Shown: positions 8,291 to 18,155, counted from the stretch's first letter. The stretch is 64,000 nucleotides of DNA from Sphingomonas taxi (GCF_000764535.1 NZ_CP009571.1:3472001-3536000), one strand, 5' to 3'. The notes: a model not told the origin generated them from the sequence alone. Translations and numbers: made by a program.

Positions 8291-11200
8291 ATGACTTCGC
8301 GCCTCTCCTGCAACGTATCGCTGACGCCCGAGCTGAAGAGCTTCATTTCGAGCAGTTTGGCCACGGGCGATTATGCCAACGTCAGCGAAGTCGTCAGGGC
8401 GGGGCTTCGCGCCCTGCGCGATGGCCAGGGGCCGATCGCTCGACCTGCGATACAGGGTTGGCCGGTGGCCGGAGGTGAGTGCGGCACGCTGATCCGCAAT
8501 CGCGATTGGAGCCGTACCACGCTTGGCGCGCCCGAAGGTTGGCCACACGAGATGCGCGCGACCATCTCCAACCTCGTCAATTCGCCGATCGCAAAGGTGC
8601 TGATGTGGGGACCAGACCACATCATGTTCTACAACGATGCCTATCGGGAGATCGCCGGTGATCGGCACCCGCTCGCGCTCGGTACGCCGGTGGCGGAGGC
8701 CTTCCCCGAGGTTTGGGACTGGAATGGCCCGGTGCTGGCCGCCGTCCTCAAGGGCGAAACGCAGTCCTATCTCGACCAGCCGATCGTCTTCGAGCGTCCC
8801 GGTGGCCCCCAGACACTGATGCTAGGCCTGTTCTACACCCCCGTGTACGATGCCGATGGCACGCCCGGCGGGGTGCTCTGCACGATCATCGACAACAGTG
8901 CGCGCGTCGCCACCGAGCGCAAGCTGGCGGCGAGCGAGGCCGAACTGCGCCGCATCGCGGACGCGGTGCCGATGCTGGTATCCTACGTCGATCGCGAGCA
9001 CGTCTACCGCTTCGCCAATGCCGACTATGAGGCCTGGTTCGGCATCGCTCCCGAAGCGATGATCGGCAAGCATGTCCGGGAGGTGATCGGCGAGGAGGCG
9101 TATCGCTCGCGCGCGGCAGACCTCGATCGGTCTCTGGCGGGCCATGCGGTGATCGCCGAAACGGTGCTTCATCACCGTGACCTGGGGCCGCGCCAGACCG
9201 AGATCCGCTACGTGCCCCACGTTGGCGACAACGATACGACGGTCGGCGTCTACATCCTCGGTATCGACGTCAGTGACCGCGCCGAGCGCGAGCTGGAGAT
9301 CAAGGCCAGCAACAGCCGGTTCCGCACTGCCATGGAAGCGGTTCACGGCGTGCTCTGGACGAACAGCGCCGACGGTCGCATGATCGGCGAACAGCCCGGC
9401 TGGAGCGCGCTGACCGGGCAGAGTCCGGATCAATACCAGGGCTTCGGCTGGGCATCGGCCGTCCACCCGGATGACTCGGCAGCGACGGTCATCGCCTGGA
9501 ACCAGGCGGTGACGACCCGCAGCATGTTTGTGCACGAGCATCGGGTGTGCCGCTACGATGGCGAATGGCGGACCTTCGCCATTCGGGCATTGCCCATTCT
9601 CGATGGTGCCGGCGAGATCAGGGAGTGGGTGGGAGTCCACACCGACATCTCGCACCAGCGCGCAGCGGAGGCGAGCCTGCGGGAGCATGCGGAGAGTCTG
9701 GCACGCCAGGTCCGGCATCGCGAGCGCGCCGAGGATCAGCTCCGGCAACTCAACGAAACGCTCGAAAGCCGCGTCATCGATGAAATCGCGGAACGCCGCC
9801 AGGCAGAGGTGAAGCTCGCCCAGGCGCAGAAGATGGAGACCGTCGGCAAGCTGACGGGCGGCGTCGCGCACGACTTCAACAATCTGCTCCAGGTCGTCGG
9901 CGGCAATCTCCAGCTGCTCATGCGGGATGTGGCGGGCAACGAGCGTGCCGAAAAGCGCGTCGCAAACGCGATGGCCGGCGTTGCGCGCGGCGCGAAGCTC
10001 GCGGCCCAACTGCTCGCCTTCGGCCGCCGTCAGGCATTGGAGCCCAAGGTCGTCAACGTCACCCGCTTCGTGCAGGGGATGGACGACATGCTGCGTCGCG
10101 CGATCGGTGAGGCGATCGAAGTGGAGACCGTCTTCTCCGGCGGGCTGTGGAATACCTTCATCGATCCCGCGCAGATCGAGAATGCGCTGCTCAATCTGGC
10201 GATCAACGCACGCGATGCGATGGAAGGCCGCGGCAAGCTGACCATCGAATTGGCCAATGCTCATCTCGACGACGCCTATGCGCGCTCCCACGACGAAGTG
10301 ACGCCGGGCCAATATGTCATGCTGGCGGTCAGCGATACGGGTTCGGGCATGTCGCCCGAGATCATCGCCAAGGTGTTCGAGCCGTTTTTCTCGACGAAGG
10401 CCGAGGGCAAGGGGTCGGGCCTCGGCCTTTCCATGGTCTATGGCTTCGTCAAGCAGTCGGGCGGCCACGTGAAGATCTACTCGGAAGTCGGCGAGGGCAC
10501 CACGATCCGGCTCTACCTGCCGCGGGCGACCGAGGTCGAAGACGTCGAGGTCGTCAGCGATGCAGGACCGATCACGGGCGGCACGGAAACGGTGTTGGTG
10601 GTGGAGGACGACGAAGAGGTTCGCGCCACCGTCGTCGAGATGCTGACCGATCTCGGCTACCGGGTCCTCAAGGCACCGGAAGCGACGAGCGCGCTCGCGG
10701 TCATCGAGAGCGGGGTTCCGATCGACATGCTCTTCACCGACGTGGTCATGCCAGGGCCGCTGAAGAGCCCGGAACTCGCCCGCAAGGCGCGCCAGCGCCT
10801 GCCCGACCTCGCCGTGCTGTTCACCAGTGGATATACTGAAAATTCGATCGTGCACGGCGGCAAGCTCGACAAGGGTGTCGAACTGCTGTCCAAGCCATAT
10901 ACCCGCGATGCGTTGGCTCGGAAGTTCCGCCATGTCCTGGCCAATCAGCGCCAGCGGGGGCAGGCATCGATCCCGACGGCTGCCGTTCCCGAGCTCGTCA
11001 CCGCCTGCTCGGCACCGATCGCCTCGACGCCGACGCTACGTCGGACGGCGCTGCTGGTCGAAGACGACGACCTCATCCGCGGGAACACCGGCGAGATGCT
11101 GGAGCAGGCCGGCTTCGTCGTGGTAGAAGCCGCCAGCGCCGAGGAGGCGTTGATGGCGCTGCAGACCGCCCCCGTCGACGTGCTCGTGACCGACCTCAAT

Positions 11201-11422
11201 CTCCCGGGAGCGTCCGGGCGTGAGCTCGCCGAAAAGGCCCGCGCATTGCGCCCCGACGCTACCGTCGTGTTCGCAACCGGCGATCCCGGAGCGGTTGCCA
11301 ACGAGATCGACTGTGTCGTTCTGGCCAAGCCCTACAACGCCGAAGCGTTGATCGCGGCCATCGCCACCCGCCCCGACGCCGAGCCTGCCGCAAGCGCCCT
11401 CACGGACATGGCCGCTCGCTGA
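8291..11422 (+). CDS. Hybrid histidine kinase with N-terminal ParD-like ribbon-helix-helix domain and two receivers
   Basis: A soluble kinase of 1043 residues with no TM helix. Residues about 1-46 (SCNVSLTPELKSFISSSL, then YANVSEVVRAGLRALRD) match the ParD/RHH antitoxin pattern of a beta strand plus two helices. Three PAS-like segments follow (about 65-210, 215-335, 342-460, the last ending EWVGVHTDISHQR) and a coiled coil at about 460-515. HisKA has H527 (GGVAHDFNNLLQ); HATPase_c has NLAINARDAM, DTGSGM and GSGLGLSMVYG. Two receiver domains have D817 (LFTDVVMPG) and D968 (LVTDLNLPG). ATG at 8291 is chosen because it begins the RHH domain; an in-frame ATG at 8246 adds 15 unsupported residues. 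No ParE-like toxin gene is adjacent, so the RHH part may serve DNA binding or dimerisation here. Confidence 0.9.
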   Translation: MTSRLSCNVSLTPELKSFISSSLATGDYANVSEVVRAGLRALRDGQGPIARPAIQGWPVAGGECGTLIRNRDWSRTTLGAPEGWPHEMRATISNLVNSPIAKVLMWGPDHIMFYNDAYREIAGDRHPLALGTPVAEAFPEVWDWNGPVLAAVLKGETQSYLDQPIVFERPGGPQTLMLGLFYTPVYDADGTPGGVLCTIIDNSARVATERKLAASEAELRRIADAVPMLVSYVDREHVYRFANADYEAWFGIAPEAMIGKHVREVIGEEAYRSRAADLDRSLAGHAVIAETVLHHRDLGPRQTEIRYVPHVGDNDTTVGVYILGIDVSDRAERELEIKASNSRFRTAMEAVHGVLWTNSADGRMIGEQPGWSALTGQSPDQYQGFGWASAVHPDDSAATVIAWNQAVTTRSMFVHEHRVCRYDGEWRTFAIRALPILDGAGEIREWVGVHTDISHQRAAEASLREHAESLARQVRHRERAEDQLRQLNETLESRVIDEIAERRQAEVKLAQAQKMETVGKLTGGVAHDFNNLLQVVGGNLQLLMRDVAGNERAEKRVANAMAGVARGAKLAAQLLAFGRRQALEPKVVNVTRFVQGMDDMLRRAIGEAIEVETVFSGGLWNTFIDPAQIENALLNLAINARDAMEGRGKLTIELANAHLDDAYARSHDEVTPGQYVMLAVSDTGSGMSPEIIAKVFEPFFSTKAEGKGSGLGLSMVYGFVKQSGGHVKIYSEVGEGTTIRLYLPRATEVEDVEVVSDAGPITGGTETVLVVEDDEEVRATVVEMLTDLGYRVLKAPEATSALAVIESGVPIDMLFTDVVMPGPLKSPELARKARQRLPDLAVLFTSGYTENSIVHGGKLDKGVELLSKPYTRDALARKFRHVLANQRQRGQASIPTAAVPELVTACSAPIASTPTLRRTALLVEDDDLIRGNTGEMLEQAGFVVVEAASAEEALMALQTAPVDVLVTDLNLPGASGRELAEKARALRPDATVVFATGDPGAVANEIDCVVLAKPYNAEALIAAIATRPDAEPAASALTDMAAR

Positions 11423-11531
11423 TGTGCCTGATGCCCGGGTGTTCCCCGACTTTGAACGCTCGTCCATCTTCGCAAGCGATCGGCTGGTCCCCCATGTCAT
11501 TGGCACCAGCCGCCTTTCCCGAAGGCCTCTT

Positions 11532-11810
11532 CTAAGACGGTTTGAGCCGGTTGGCGCGGCTCACCTGAATCCCTTCTTTCGCCCATCCCGCCCGTGATTT
11601 GCATATGTCCTTCGATGGGCCGGGTTGAGGCATTGCCGCGGGCAGATCAGCGAAGAATTTGATACAATAGACGTCCCGGCGCTGATCATACTGCGCCTTA
11701 TAGTCGTCCGTTATGGTCGTGATCCGGCGTGGCATAGCCGCGGCGCCGGTCGATAGCGATGCGATCAGCGTGACCGCCGCCAAAGCCTTGCTCGTGTTGG
11801 TCGGTATCAT
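11532..11810 (-). CDS. Small exported protein of unknown function
   Basis: Encodes 92 residues. ATG at 11810 is preceded by GGGGAGCC, a good ribosome site, and begins a signal peptide (MIPTNTSKALAAVTLIASL, cleavage near AAA-MPRR). The mature part, about 67 residues, has two cysteines (VYCIKFF and KDICKSRAGW) that could form a disulfide in the periplasm. The frame stays open further upstream, but those residues do not resemble coding sequence. It sits alone between the hybrid kinase and czcA. No family recognised. Confidence 0.6.
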   Translation of the reverse strand: MIPTNTSKALAAVTLIASLSTGAAAMPRRITTITDDYKAQYDQRRDVYCIKFFADLPAAMPQPGPSKDICKSRAGWAKEGIQVSRANRLKPS

Positions 11811-12000
11811 ATCCGGCTCCCCGTAAACGCCCGCCACCAGTCCGCGGCGGCTCTGTCCAGAGGTGCAAAATGTGTGCCATACGAGTAACACACCTCGTCT
11901 CTCGGGGGGATGGGACCGTGCCTCGTCGCTAGCCACTATTATATGACGAAAAACGCCAAGCTTTGGCGTGCATGCCATCTACTGCAAAGGTGGATCGACG

Positions 12001-15000
12001 TCAGGAGCCGCTACAATGACGATGTGCTCCCGAGCTACCATCATGCGTCGCCTTCCCTCCGCCGAGGCGGGCGTAGAGGGTCGGCAGCACGAACAAGGTC
12101 AGCAGCGTCGCCGAAACGAGGCCGCCGATCACGACGGTGGCCAGCGGCTTCTGTACCTCCGCACCCGCACCATGGCCCAGCGCCATCGGCACGAAGCCGA
12201 GGGACGCCACCAGCGCCGTCATCGCGACCGGGCGAAGCCGGGCGAGCGCACCGTCATGCGCGGCCTGAACCCGGTCCATGCCCCGGGCCATCAGGTCGTG
12301 GATCGACGACACCATCACGAGGCCATTGAGGACGGCGATCCCCGACAGCGCGATGAAGCCGACCGCCGCGGATACCGAGAACGGCATGCCCCTCAAGGTT
12401 AGGGCCAGCACGCCGCCGACCAGCGCCAGCGGCACGCCGGTGAAGACGATCGCTGCGTCGCGCACCGAGCCGAGCGCGCCGTAGAGCAGCAGCATGATGG
12501 CGGCGAAACAGACGGGTATGACGAGCAGCAGCCGGTCGCGCGCCGAGGCCAGATTCTCGAAATGCCCGCCCCATGCGACGTAGGTGCCCGGCGGCATCTT
12601 CACCTGCTCGTCGATCGCCGCCCGCGCCTCCGCGACGACGCCGGCGACGTCGCGGTCGCGGACGTTCGCCTGGACGACGACGCGGCGCTTGCCGTTCTCG
12701 CGGCTGATCTGGTTCGGGCCGTCGACGACCGCGATGTCGGCCACCGTCGACAGCGGCACGAAGCCGCCGGCCGACGTCGGCACCGGCACCTGCGCCACCT
12801 CGGTCAGGTCCGACCGGGATGCGTCCGACAGGCGGATCACGACCGGGAAGCGCCGGTCGCCCTCGAAGATCACGCCCGCCTCGCGACCGCCGATCGCGGC
12901 GCTGACGGTATCCTGCACGTCGCCGGCGGTGACGCCGATCCGCGCCATCGCCATGCGGTTGGGGCGGATGTCGAGCATCGGCAGCCCTTCGGTTTGTTCG
13001 ACCCGCACGTCGACGGCGCCGCGCGTCTTGCGCAGGATGTCGGCGATGCGGCCGGCGGCGTCGGTCATGCCGCCGAAGTCGTCGCCGAAGACCTTCACCG
13101 CGATGTCGCCCCGCACGCCTGCGATCAGTTCGTTGAAGCGCATCTGGATCGGCTGGGTGATCTCATAGGCGTTGCCGGGCAGCGTCGAGAGCTGCTGCGC
13201 CATGCGCTCCACCAGCTTTTCCTTGCCGAGACCGGGGTCGGGCCACTCGGCACGCGGCTTCAGGATGACGAAAGTGTCGGTCGCGTTCGGCGGCATCGGG
13301 TCCGAGGCGATCTCCGACGTCCCCGTCCGCGAGAAAGCGAATCGCACCTCGGGCTGGCGGGCGAGCATCTTCTCGATCCGAAACTGCATCGCCTGGCTCT
13401 GGTCGACCGAGGTGCCGGGGATGCGCACCGCCTGAACGAGGATGTTGCCCTCGTCGAGCTGCGGCAGGAATTCCCGTCCCAGCGTGGTGAAGGCGACGCC
13501 GGCGAGCGCGAGCGTACCGATGGCGACGCCGAGCGTGACGCCCGGTCGCCCCATCGCCTTGCCGAGGCCCGGCTCGTAGCGGCGACGCAGCCAGCCGATC
13601 ATCCGGCTCTCCTTCTCGTCGACCGGTCGGCCGAGCAGACAAGCGATCGCCGCCGGCACGAAGGTCATCGACAGGATGAACGCGAAGACGAGCGCGATCA
13701 TGACGGTGAGGGCCATCGGTTCGAACATCTTGCCCTCGACGCCGGTGAAGGTGAGCAGCGGCGCGTAGACGAGGATGATAATCGCCTGACCGTAGACGGA
13801 CGGGCGGATCATCTCGCGCGCCGATGCCGCGACCAGGTCGAGCCGCTGCCGGAGCGGCAACGGTGCGGGGCGGCCGTGCTGGGCATCGCCGAGCCGTCGC
13901 AGCGCATTCTCGACGATGATGACGGCGCCGTCGACGATCAGGCCGAAGTCGAGCGCGCCGAGGCTCATCAAATTGGCCGAAACGCCGGCGCGCAGCATGC
14001 CGACGCTGGTCAGCAGCATGGTGATCGGGATCACCAGCGCCGCGATCAGCGCCGCGCGGACATTGCCGAGCAGCGCGAACAGCACGACGATGACGAGCAG
14101 CGCGCCCTCCGCCAGGTTGCGGGCGACGGTGGCGATGGTCGAATTGACCAGCTCGGTGCGGTCGAGCACCGGCTTGACGACGACATCGACGGGCAGTGCC
14201 CGGCCGATCTGCTTCAGCCGTTCGCCGACCCCGGTGGAGACGGTGCGGCTGTTCTCGCCGATCCGCATCACCGCGGTGCCGACGACGACCTCGTGGCCGT
14301 TTTCGGATGCGGACCCCATGCGCTGCGCCTGGCCGGTACGAACGGTGGCGATCTGGCTGAGCAGGATCGGCACGCTTTCGCGCGTGGCGATCACCGTGCG
14401 CGCCAGTTCGTCGGCGTTGCGGACGCGCCCGTCCACACGCACGGCAAGCCCTTCGCCGTTGCGGTTCACGACGCCAGCACCGGCGCTGCTGTTGTTGCGC
14501 TCCAGCGCGGTGGCGAGATCCTGCAGCGTGATCCGCATCGCCGCCATCCGCTGGATGTCGGGGACGACGAGATATTGTTTGGTGTAGCCGCCGAGGCTGT
14601 CGACCCCGGCGAGGCCGGCGCTGCTCTTCAACTGCGGCGTGACGATCCACTCCTGGACGGTGCGCAGATAGGTCGCCTTGTCGGCGGCCGTGACGAGGTG
14701 GTCGCCCTCGGGCGTGATATAGCTGCCGTCCTTCTGGAGCCCGGGTTCGCCGTTGCGGTGATTGACCTCGTCGAGCTCGCGATACTCGACCGTCCACATG
14801 ACGATGTCGCCGAGTCCGGTGGCGATCGGTCCCATCTCCGGGTTCACCCCGTCGGGCAAGGTCTCCGCGGCGGTGCGCAGCCGCTCGGCGACCTGCGCCC
14901 TCGCGAAATAGATGTCGGTGCCCTCGTCGAAGACGGCGGTGACCTGTGCGAAACCGTTGCGGCTGAGCGACCGGGTGTATGCGAGGCCAGGAATGCCGGC

Positions 15001-15234
15001 GAGCGCGGTTTCGACGGTGAAGGCGACCTGCTTCTCAATCTGATCGGGCGAGAGGGCCGGCGCGACGACGTTGATCTGCACCTGATTGTTGGTGATGTCG
15101 GGGACGGCGTCGATCGGCAGGCGCTGGATCGCGAACACCCCGGCGAGTGCCGCGGCGACGGTCAGCAGCAGGACGAGCCAGCGCTTTTCGACGGCGAAGG
15201 TGACGATGCCGGCGAGGACGGGGCGGGCGACCAT
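12001..15234 (-). CDS. czcA: Heavy-metal RND efflux pump, inner-membrane subunit (CzcA family)
   Basis: Proton-driven RND transporter of 1077 residues that exports divalent metal ions through a trans-envelope complex. TM1 lies at about 17-36, and two RND halves each carry a large periplasmic loop. The TM4 motif DFGLIVDGAVIIVEN is the heavy-metal (HME) signature of the CzcA type, typical of Co/Zn/Cd or Ni pumps rather than Cu/Ag pumps. PDITNNQVQI near the N-terminus is also typical. It starts 3 bp after the czcB stop and is the last gene of a czcCBA operon. The length fits the family. Which metal is pumped cannot be decided from the sequence; the regulator points to Zn, Cd or Pb. Confidence 0.93.
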   Translation of the reverse strand: MVARPVLAGIVTFAVEKRWLVLLLTVAAALAGVFAIQRLPIDAVPDITNNQVQINVVAPALSPDQIEKQVAFTVETALAGIPGLAYTRSLSRNGFAQVTAVFDEGTDIYFARAQVAERLRTAAETLPDGVNPEMGPIATGLGDIVMWTVEYRELDEVNHRNGEPGLQKDGSYITPEGDHLVTAADKATYLRTVQEWIVTPQLKSSAGLAGVDSLGGYTKQYLVVPDIQRMAAMRITLQDLATALERNNSSAGAGVVNRNGEGLAVRVDGRVRNADELARTVIATRESVPILLSQIATVRTGQAQRMGSASENGHEVVVGTAVMRIGENSRTVSTGVGERLKQIGRALPVDVVVKPVLDRTELVNSTIATVARNLAEGALLVIVVLFALLGNVRAALIAALVIPITMLLTSVGMLRAGVSANLMSLGALDFGLIVDGAVIIVENALRRLGDAQHGRPAPLPLRQRLDLVAASAREMIRPSVYGQAIIILVYAPLLTFTGVEGKMFEPMALTVMIALVFAFILSMTFVPAAIACLLGRPVDEKESRMIGWLRRRYEPGLGKAMGRPGVTLGVAIGTLALAGVAFTTLGREFLPQLDEGNILVQAVRIPGTSVDQSQAMQFRIEKMLARQPEVRFAFSRTGTSEIASDPMPPNATDTFVILKPRAEWPDPGLGKEKLVERMAQQLSTLPGNAYEITQPIQMRFNELIAGVRGDIAVKVFGDDFGGMTDAAGRIADILRKTRGAVDVRVEQTEGLPMLDIRPNRMAMARIGVTAGDVQDTVSAAIGGREAGVIFEGDRRFPVVIRLSDASRSDLTEVAQVPVPTSAGGFVPLSTVADIAVVDGPNQISRENGKRRVVVQANVRDRDVAGVVAEARAAIDEQVKMPPGTYVAWGGHFENLASARDRLLLVIPVCFAAIMLLLYGALGSVRDAAIVFTGVPLALVGGVLALTLRGMPFSVSAAVGFIALSGIAVLNGLVMVSSIHDLMARGMDRVQAAHDGALARLRPVAMTALVASLGFVPMALGHGAGAEVQKPLATVVIGGLVSATLLTLFVLPTLYARLGGGKATHDGSSGAHRHCSGS

Positions 15235-15237
15235 GGC

Positions 15238-16386
15238 CTAGTCCTCGTCCTTCGCTTGCGCCTTGCCGAGTTCGGCCTTGAGCGTGAACGAGTTGGTCGA
15301 GGCGATGCGCTCCTCCCCGGTCAGCCCGGCGGTGATGCTGACCGAGCCGCCGTTGGTGCGGCCGAGCGTCACCGGCATCGCCCTGAACCCGGACGGGGTC
15401 CGCACGAAGACGTGCGACCTGTCGCCGATCATCTGCACCGCGGCGGACGGCACGGCGACGCTGCGATCGCTTTTGGCTGGCAGCAGCACGGAGACGCTGA
15501 CGGTCTCGCCGACGCGCCAGATGCCACCGGCGTTGTCGATGGTGGCGATCACCGGCACGAGACGGGTGGTCTCGTCGAGGATCGGCGAGACGAAGGTCAC
15601 GCGGCCGTCCTGACGCCGTCCGGCAGACGTGACCTCGACGCGGGTGCCCGGCGCGACGTGACCGGCATCGGCCGGTACCAGCGACATGGTCACCGACACT
15701 CTGGCCAGGTCCGCAACCCGGAAGATCTCGGCGTCGGCGGCGATCTGCTGGCCGAGCGTCGCGGAGCGGGCGATCACCCGGCCGGCGATCGGCGAGCGCA
15801 CCGTGATGCGGTTGAGAGCGCCGCCGCCCCCGCCCGTGGCCGACAGCTGCTGATTGGCGAGACGCAGCGCGATGTCCGCCTCGGTCGCGGCGGTGCGGGC
15901 GGCGACGAGGTCCTGTTCGGGCGACACGCGTTCGGCGAACAGCCGCTGCTCGCGGCGCAGATTCGATCGTGCGAGGGCGGAGCGAGCCCGCGCGGCTGCC
16001 ACTTCGGCGTTGAGGCTTGCTGCCTCCCGGCTCTCGATGACGGCCAACGTCTCGCCGCGGCGGACCGGCTGGCCAAGGTTGCGGGTCAGCGCGACCAGGC
16101 GGCCGCCGATCGCGGCCGACACGACCTGCACGCCTTGCGGGTCGCCCTCGATGGTCGCGGGAAGCTCGATCGCCCCGGCGACGCCGCCGACGGTCGGCCG
16201 GGTGACCTCGATGCCGGCGTCGGCGATCTGCTGCGCCGAGAGCGTGGCGGTCGTCGGATCGCCGCTGGCCGCTCCCTTCGTCTCGCCTGCCTCACTGGCG
16301 TTCTCGACGGGCTCGGCCGAGCGGCCGCAGCCGGTGACGGCGAGGGTCAGGACCGCCGGCATCGCGGTCTTCAGGATGCGGTTCAT
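15238..16386 (-). CDS. czcB: RND efflux periplasmic adaptor (CzcB family, lipoprotein)
   Basis: Membrane-fusion protein of 382 residues linking CzcA to the outer-membrane channel. The N-terminus has a lipobox (LAVTG-C20), so it is probably lipid-anchored in the inner membrane. It shows the HlyD-like order: a biotinyl-lipoyl-like segment (GGRLVALTRNLGQPVRRGE), a helical hairpin rich in Ala/Arg, the second lipoyl half (ITVRSPIAGRVIARSATLGQ), then beta-barrel and membrane-proximal domains. Its ATG overlaps the czcC stop by 4 bp. It lacks the His-rich N-terminal extension of some CzcB proteins; that role may be taken by the His-rich protein at 17703. Confidence 0.9.
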   Translation of the reverse strand: MNRILKTAMPAVLTLAVTGCGRSAEPVENASEAGETKGAASGDPTTATLSAQQIADAGIEVTRPTVGGVAGAIELPATIEGDPQGVQVVSAAIGGRLVALTRNLGQPVRRGETLAVIESREAASLNAEVAAARARSALARSNLRREQRLFAERVSPEQDLVAARTAATEADIALRLANQQLSATGGGGGALNRITVRSPIAGRVIARSATLGQQIAADAEIFRVADLARVSVTMSLVPADAGHVAPGTRVEVTSAGRRQDGRVTFVSPILDETTRLVPVIATIDNAGGIWRVGETVSVSVLLPAKSDRSVAVPSAAVQMIGDRSHVFVRTPSGFRAMPVTLGRTNGGSVSITAGLTGEERIASTNSFTLKAELGKAQAKDED

Positions 16387-17645
16387 CGGTGATCGTCCTT
16401 GGAAAGCGGCGCGGCGGCGGTCAGCCGTTCCAGCCGTGCCTGCGCATCGTGATGGGCGGCGAGCGCGTCGATCGCGGCCGTGCGGGTTTCGAGCAGCGTG
16501 CGCTCGGCATCGAGCAGGTCGAGCTGTCCGAACTTGCCCTCGCGGTAGCCGATGCGGGCGATCCGGGCGGCCTCGGTCGCGGCGGCGAGCGCGGGTCCGG
16601 CGGCGTTGCGTGCCGTCGTCGCGGCGTTCTCCGCCTCGGCCTGCGCCGTGGCCACGTCCTGCTCGGCGTCGAGCAGCGCGACGCGCCGCCGTGCGTCCGA
16701 CTGCTCGCGCTGCGCCTCGGCGAGGGCGATGCTCGCTCGCCCGTTGTTGAAGACGTTCAGCGGGATGGAGATGCCGAACACGGCCGCGACGTCGTTGGTC
16801 TGTTCCAGCCGGCGGGCACTGGCACTGACCGTCAGATCGGGCACGCGCTGGCTGCGCGCGAGACGGACCTGCGCCGTGGCCGTGTCGAGGTCGGCACGCG
16901 CCGCGGCGACGGTCAGCGATGTCGACGTCATCATGGGCCGCGACGGGCCGGCCGAATGGACCGCGTCGAACCAGTCGCTGTTGAGCCGGCCCACCGGCAT
17001 GCCGAGCAGCCGGGCGAGATTGTCGGAGGCCACCGCCGCCGACCGGCGTGCCCGTTCGAGCGTCCCCGCGGCGGCGATGCGCGCCACGTTGGCGCGCTGC
17101 TCCTCGAGCGGTGATGCGCGACCGGCCTGCACCCGGACGCGGGCGGCACGCAGGACCTCGGCGGCGATGCCGACCTGATCCTCCGCAATGGAAACCCGAC
17201 GCTGGGCGGCGGCGGCGGCGGTGTAGGTCTGCGTCACCCGCAACCGCAGGTCGGCGCGCGCGATCTCCGCCTGCAGGCCGGCACGTCCGATCTGCGCGTC
17301 GGCGACGGCGATGCGGGCGCCACGCTTGCCGCCGCGCTCCACCGGCAGCGCGAGGCCGAGCGTCGTCTCCGACGAGCGCAGTCCCCGATAGAGGCCGGTG
17401 CCCGCGACGTTCTCCGCCTCACCGACGATCGACGGATTGGGTCGGAGGCCGGCGAGGCGGCGCTGCGCTTCGGCGGCACGGATACCCGCCGCGGCCACGT
17501 CCCGGAACGGCGACGACGCGCCCGACCGGTCGATCGCTTCGGCCAGCGTGAGGACGGGCATTGCGGCGGCGGTCTGTCCGGTCTGGGCCTGCGACGACGA
17601 TGCGCAGGCGCCGGCGGCCAGAACGGCCGCGATGATGCGATGCAT
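16383..17645 (-). CDS. czcC: Outer-membrane efflux channel (CzcC/TolC family)
   Basis: Outer-membrane factor of 420 residues. A signal peptide (cleavage near SSQA-QTG) precedes the duplicated helix-rich OEP domains. Typical segments are LTLAEAIDRSGASSPF near the start and ARIGYREGKFGQLDLLDAER in the second repeat. It is the first structural gene of czcCBA, with 57 bp between it and the His-rich small protein. Translation is coupled to czcB by a 4-bp overlap. The product forms the exit duct of the tripartite pump. Confidence 0.9.
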   Translation of the reverse strand: MHRIIAAVLAAGACASSSQAQTGQTAAAMPVLTLAEAIDRSGASSPFRDVAAAGIRAAEAQRRLAGLRPNPSIVGEAENVAGTGLYRGLRSSETTLGLALPVERGGKRGARIAVADAQIGRAGLQAEIARADLRLRVTQTYTAAAAAQRRVSIAEDQVGIAAEVLRAARVRVQAGRASPLEEQRANVARIAAAGTLERARRSAAVASDNLARLLGMPVGRLNSDWFDAVHSAGPSRPMMTSTSLTVAAARADLDTATAQVRLARSQRVPDLTVSASARRLEQTNDVAAVFGISIPLNVFNNGRASIALAEAQREQSDARRRVALLDAEQDVATAQAEAENAATTARNAAGPALAAATEAARIARIGYREGKFGQLDLLDAERTLLETRTAAIDALAAHHDAQARLERLTAAAPLSKDDHR

Positions 17646-17702
17646 GAATTGCTCCCGACGGTAGCGACCCGGACGCGCATGCGCGCGCGCCCGATCGACG
17701 CG

Positions 17703-18032
17703 TCAGGCCTGCGGCGGTCGGAGGCTGGCTTCCGTGTCGTGTCCGCTCAGCGCACGGCTGCGCACTGCGGGCGGCATCGTCGATGCGACGAGCGTCCGGC
17801 CGATCATCGTCCCGACGACCGGCGTGTCCACGTGGTGCTCGTGGCAGCTGGCGTGATGGTGGGGGTAGGCCTTGTTCGCGTCGGCAGGCACCTCGTCGCC
17901 ATCGCCCGGTGCATGGGCGGCCGTTTCGGTCCTGCTCATCTCGACGCCGCCTGCTTCCGCGGCATGCGCCATCCCGGCCCAGGCCGTCAGGACCAGCATC
18001 AGGCACGCCAGGAGGGGCACGAGCTTGCGCAT
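17703..18032 (-). CDS. Small His-rich periplasmic protein at the head of the czc operon
   Basis: Encodes 109 residues from ATG at 18032 (weak AGG about 9 nt upstream); a second ATG at 18047 adds five residues. A signal peptide covers about 1-24 (VPLLACLMLVLTAWAGMAHA). A metal-ligand cluster follows: HHH at 58-60 and C63, H64, H66, H67 (HASCHEHH). It lies between the MerR-type promoter and czcC, so it is probably the first gene of the induced operon. Position and composition recall CzcI-like or other periplasmic metal-binding accessory proteins, but no clear family motif is seen. Likely role: buffering metal ions or delivering them to the pump (inference). Confidence 0.65.
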   Translation of the reverse strand: MRKLVPLLACLMLVLTAWAGMAHAAEAGGVEMSRTETAAHAPGDGDEVPADANKAYPHHHASCHEHHVDTPVVGTMIGRTLVASTMPPAVRSRALSGHDTEASLRPPQA

Positions 18033-18155
18033 GGCTGTGCCTAGCATTCTGCCGGCACCGTGTAACCCCGTCCGGCAGCCACCCTCTCGTCCGAGGTTCT
18101 GCCGCAACCGCCGCAAGCCATGGCCGTCGTCCCTCGCGAAGTGCGTCCGACAGGT

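Noticed and set aside
8291..8428. Stand-alone ParD antitoxin gene with toxin partner
   Set aside because: The frame continues without stop into the kinase and no ParE-like gene is adjacent.
12562..16392. Open frame of over 1200 codons on the plus strand across czcBA
   Set aside because: Runs opposite two clearly recognisable pump genes; it is Asp/Arg/His-rich, as expected from the antisense of GC-rich genes, and has no motif.
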